Positions 14,401-16,727 of a stretch of 16,727 nucleotides of DNA are shown piece by piece. Source of the stretch: Chloroflexota bacterium (lineage in GTDB: Bacteria; Chloroflexota; Anaerolineae; Aggregatilineales; Phototrophicaceae); NCBI GenBank assembly GCA_023430545.1, contig JAEZAF010000117.1, positions 1-16,727 of the forward strand, read 5' to 3'. The translations under genes and the position numbers were made by a program. Within the stretch, counting starts at the first letter, position 1, and every line of letters begins with the position of its first letter. The notes under the pieces were generated by a model. The model saw nothing but the letters and a program-made list of their open reading frames with translations. It did not search any database and was not told where the DNA came from.

Positions 14401-16727
14401 GTGTCGCAGGAAATCAAACTTGAACTTCCCATTACCGGTATGACGTGTGCGGGATGCGTTCGTAACGTGGAACGTGCTTTAAAGAAGACCGATGGTGTAG
14501 AAGATGCATCGGTGAATCTGGCAACCGAGCGTGCCAGTGTCAGCTTTAATCCAACCCAGCTTACAGTTAATCATCTCATTCAGCGTGTACAGGATGCTGG
14601 ATATGGTGTGGCAACAGGATCAATGGAACTGCCGATTACCGGTATGACCTGCGCGAGCTGTGTACGAAATGTCGAACGGGCTATTCAGAAGCAGCCGGGG
14701 ATTCTGTCGGTCAACGTCAATCTGGCAACGGAAAAAGCCACGGTCACCTATCTTCCAGGCGCAGTACGACGGGGTGACCTGGTCAAGGCTGTGGAGGCGG
14801 CTGGATATGGAGTACTTGACCTGACAGATGCGGAAGCGCCAGAGGATGCTGAACGGGCAGCACGTCAGGCAGAAATTGACCGTCAGCAGCGGTTGGTCCT
14901 GGTGGGTGCTCTTTTTACCATACCACTGTTCATTCTCAGCATGGCGCGAGACCTCTATATGGCGAGTTTCGCGGGTTCGAGCATGAGCGCACACATCCTT
15001 GCCGGGGCAATGGAAGGCCCCAATCCTGCATTGAACTGGCTGCTGTGGTCGGGATGGCCGTTTGTCTTTGGACTATTGGCGACTCCTGTGCAGGTGATTG
15101 TAGGACGACAGTACATCGTTGGCGCGTATAAAGCAGCCCGCAACCGATCTGCTAACATGGACACCCTCATTGCAATGGGGTCGTTGGCTGCTTATCTCTA
15201 CAGTGTCGTTGTGTTGATTGGGATTGTGCTGGGTATTTCAGACTCGGTGGGTGGACATGTCTACTTTGAGACAGCAGCGGTTATCCTGACACTCATCACC
15301 CTTGGGAAACTGCTCGAAGCCCGCGCTAAAGGTCGCACCAGCGAAGCCATTAAAAAATTGATGGGACTTGCACCGAAAACAGCAACGCTGCTGCGAGACG
15401 GGCAGGAAATTGAAATCCCAGTCGATGATCTGATGATCGGGGACAGGTTGCTGGTTCGACCCGGAGAACGTATCCCTGTTGATGGTGTCGTGATTGAGGG
15501 ACGCTCATCGGTTGATGAGTCGATGCTCACTGGTGAAAGTCTGCCTGTAAATAAGGAAAAAGACAGTGAGGTGATTGGGGCAACAGTCAACAAACAGGGA
15601 CGGCTGATCATCGAGGCGCAGAAGGTGGGCGCACAGACCGCGCTGGCGCAGATCGTTCGCCTGGTCGAACAGGCACAGGGATCGAAAGCGCCGATTCAAC
15701 GGATTGCCGATACGGTGTCTGGCATCTTTGTCCCTGTTGTTTTGGGGCTGGCAGCATTGACTTTTCTTGGCTGGTTGCTGATCGGGCAGGTGGGCTTTGT
15801 CCCGGCAATGGTACACACGGTTGCGGTGCTGGTCATCGCCTGCCCGTGTGCGCTGGGATTGGCAACCCCTACTGCTATTATGGTTGGGACTGGACGCGGC
15901 GCAGAGGTGGGTGTGCTGTTCAAAAACAGTGATGCACTGGAAAACGCCAAGCGAATTCAGGTCGTCGCGCTGGACAAGACAGGAACCATTACACGCGGTG
16001 AACCAACTGTAACGGATGTGATACCTCTCAACGGCTTTGAACTGACCGAACTTCTGATCCTGACTGCAACGGCGGAACGCGGCAGCGAACATCCACTTGG
16101 GCAGGCAGTAGTCAGAGCAGCACAGGAGCGCGGTGTGATCCTTGACCAGCCGGAGTCTTTCGAAGCTGAATCTGGACGGGGGATTCGGGCCGTGGTCAAA
16201 GGCAGAACTGTCCTCGTCGGCAGCCCGCGCTTTATCCGTGAACAGGGACAGGATCTTGACTCAACGCTGACGCAGATTGAGGAGCTTCAGGCACAGGCTC
16301 GTACGGTCGTATTGGCAGTTGTGGACGGTACGCTGGCTGGGTTGATTGGCATCGCGGATACAGTGAAAACGGGTTCACGCGAGGCGATCGCTGCCCTGCG
16401 TGACCTGGGGCTGGAAGTGGTGATGGTCACTGGTGATAACGAACGCACGGCGCAGGCAATTGCACGTGAAGTCGGTATCGAACGTGTATTGGCGGAAGTG
16501 CTGCCCGATCAGAAAGTGGAAGCTGTTAAGCAGTTGCAGACCGAAGGTAAACGCACGGCTATGGTCGGCGATGGCATCAATGATGCGCCTGCACTGGCGC
16601 AGGCGGATGTAGGCATTGCGATTGGTACAGGTACCGACATTGCGATGGAAGCTTCCGATGTGACACTGGTCAGTGGTGATCTGCGGGGCGTGGCACGCGC
16701 CATCACCCTGAGTCGTGCGACGATGCG
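14401..16727 (+). CDS. copA: Cu+-exporting P1B-type ATPase (CopA-like), cut by the right edge
   Basis: The gene starts at GTG 14401, supported by GAGGAG at 14388-14393 with a seven-base spacer. It runs off the window after 775 codons, so perhaps the last 30-60 residues are missing. Two N-terminal heavy-metal-associated domains carry GMTCAGC (residues 13-19) and GMTCASC (81-87). The membrane metal site CPC is at 481-483 in IACPCALGLATPT. Also present are TGES (377-380), the phosphorylated Asp in DKTGTIT (D525), the HP motif (H564) and GDGIND (723-728). The CPC motif plus CXXC domains mark a P1B-1 ATPase that exports Cu+ or Ag+ from the cytoplasm. No copper chaperone or CsoR/CueR-type regulator is adjacent within the window, and no typical CueR box is visible upstream. 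The two metal-binding domains are nearly duplicate in their motif region, suggesting tandem duplication. Confidence 0.95.
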   Translation, partial: MSQEIKLELPITGMTCAGCVRNVERALKKTDGVEDASVNLATERASVSFNPTQLTVNHLIQRVQDAGYGVATGSMELPITGMTCASCVRNVERAIQKQPGILSVNVNLATEKATVTYLPGAVRRGDLVKAVEAAGYGVLDLTDAEAPEDAERAARQAEIDRQQRLVLVGALFTIPLFILSMARDLYMASFAGSSMSAHILAGAMEGPNPALNWLLWSGWPFVFGLLATPVQVIVGRQYIVGAYKAARNRSANMDTLIAMGSLAAYLYSVVVLIGIVLGISDSVGGHVYFETAAVILTLITLGKLLEARAKGRTSEAIKKLMGLAPKTATLLRDGQEIEIPVDDLMIGDRLLVRPGERIPVDGVVIEGRSSVDESMLTGESLPVNKEKDSEVIGATVNKQGRLIIEAQKVGAQTALAQIVRLVEQAQGSKAPIQRIADTVSGIFVPVVLGLAALTFLGWLLIGQVGFVPAMVHTVAVLVIACPCALGLATPTAIMVGTGRGAEVGVLFKNSDALENAKRIQVVALDKTGTITRGEPTVTDVIPLNGFELTELLILTATAERGSEHPLGQAVVRAAQERGVILDQPESFEAESGRGIRAVVKGRTVLVGSPRFIREQGQDLDSTLTQIEELQAQARTVVLAVVDGTLAGLIGIADTVKTGSREAIAALRDLGLEVVMVTGDNERTAQAIAREVGIERVLAEVLPDQKVEAVKQLQTEGKRTAMVGDGINDAPALAQADVGIAIGTGTDIAMEASDVTLVSGDLRGVARAITLSRATM

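Noticed and set aside
15505..16092. 195-codon open frame on the - strand opposite the copper ATPase
   Set aside because: It is antisense to strongly conserved ATPase motifs (CPC, DKTGT), with no family resemblance.
1..16727. Defence system, CRISPR array, prophage or other new mobile island
   Set aside because: No spaced direct repeats, integrase, restriction, toxin-antitoxin or phage structural genes were seen. The only mobile trace is the IS relic at 3349-3668.

Overview
The window looks like a chromosomal segment of a free-living bacterium with a polysaccharide-degrading lifestyle. A member of the Chloroflexota (Anaerolineae-like) fits best. The reasons are a large secreted Calx-beta/CBM-like repeat protein, a Tat-exported family 5 solute-binding protein, a deazaflavin (F420)-type nitroreductase-fold protein and an IS481-type transposase relic. 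No 16S or marker gene is present, so this placement is an inference. All recognised genes except one lie on the + strand. No tRNA, rRNA or CRISPR was seen.

Region 1 (1-3320) encodes cell-surface or secreted proteins. The 3' end of a large Calx-beta repeat protein runs in from the left edge and ends in an Ig-like and a carbohydrate-binding-like module. A strong 12-bp hairpin separates it from a small signal-anchored protein of unknown function.

Region 2 (3321-4271) is mostly non-coding. It holds a 320-bp decayed insertion-sequence remnant with 12-bp perfect terminal inverted repeats, then about 380 bp with no gene. It ends in the control region of a LacI-family regulator, with one good promoter and two near-identical LacI-type operators 171 bp apart.

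Region 3 (4272-13015) is the core of the window, a glycan uptake and hydrolysis locus. It contains a LacI repressor, a Tat-dependent solute-binding protein, two permeases, two ATPases of the Opp/Dpp (peptide/oligosaccharide) ABC class, and a GH39 glycoside hydrolase with both catalytic glutamates in place. The hydrolase has no signal peptide, so the most economical model is import of short xylo-oligosaccharides or related beta-glycosides followed by cytoplasmic hydrolysis, under local LacI control. Two tandem hairpins between the binding-protein and permease genes probably set their expression ratio.

Region 4 (13033-14224) is a divergent pair: a deazaflavin-dependent nitroreductase-family protein on the - strand and a TetR-family regulator on the + strand. 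They share a 148-bp spacer with a good promoter and a possible palindromic operator.

Region 5 (14401-16727) is a CopA-type Cu+-exporting P1B ATPase with two N-terminal metal-binding domains, cut by the right edge.

I found no convincing new class of system. The most interesting items are the two-operator LacI control region, the pairing of a Dpp-type transporter with an intracellular GH39 enzyme, the self-contained IS relic, and the paired hairpins within the transport operon.
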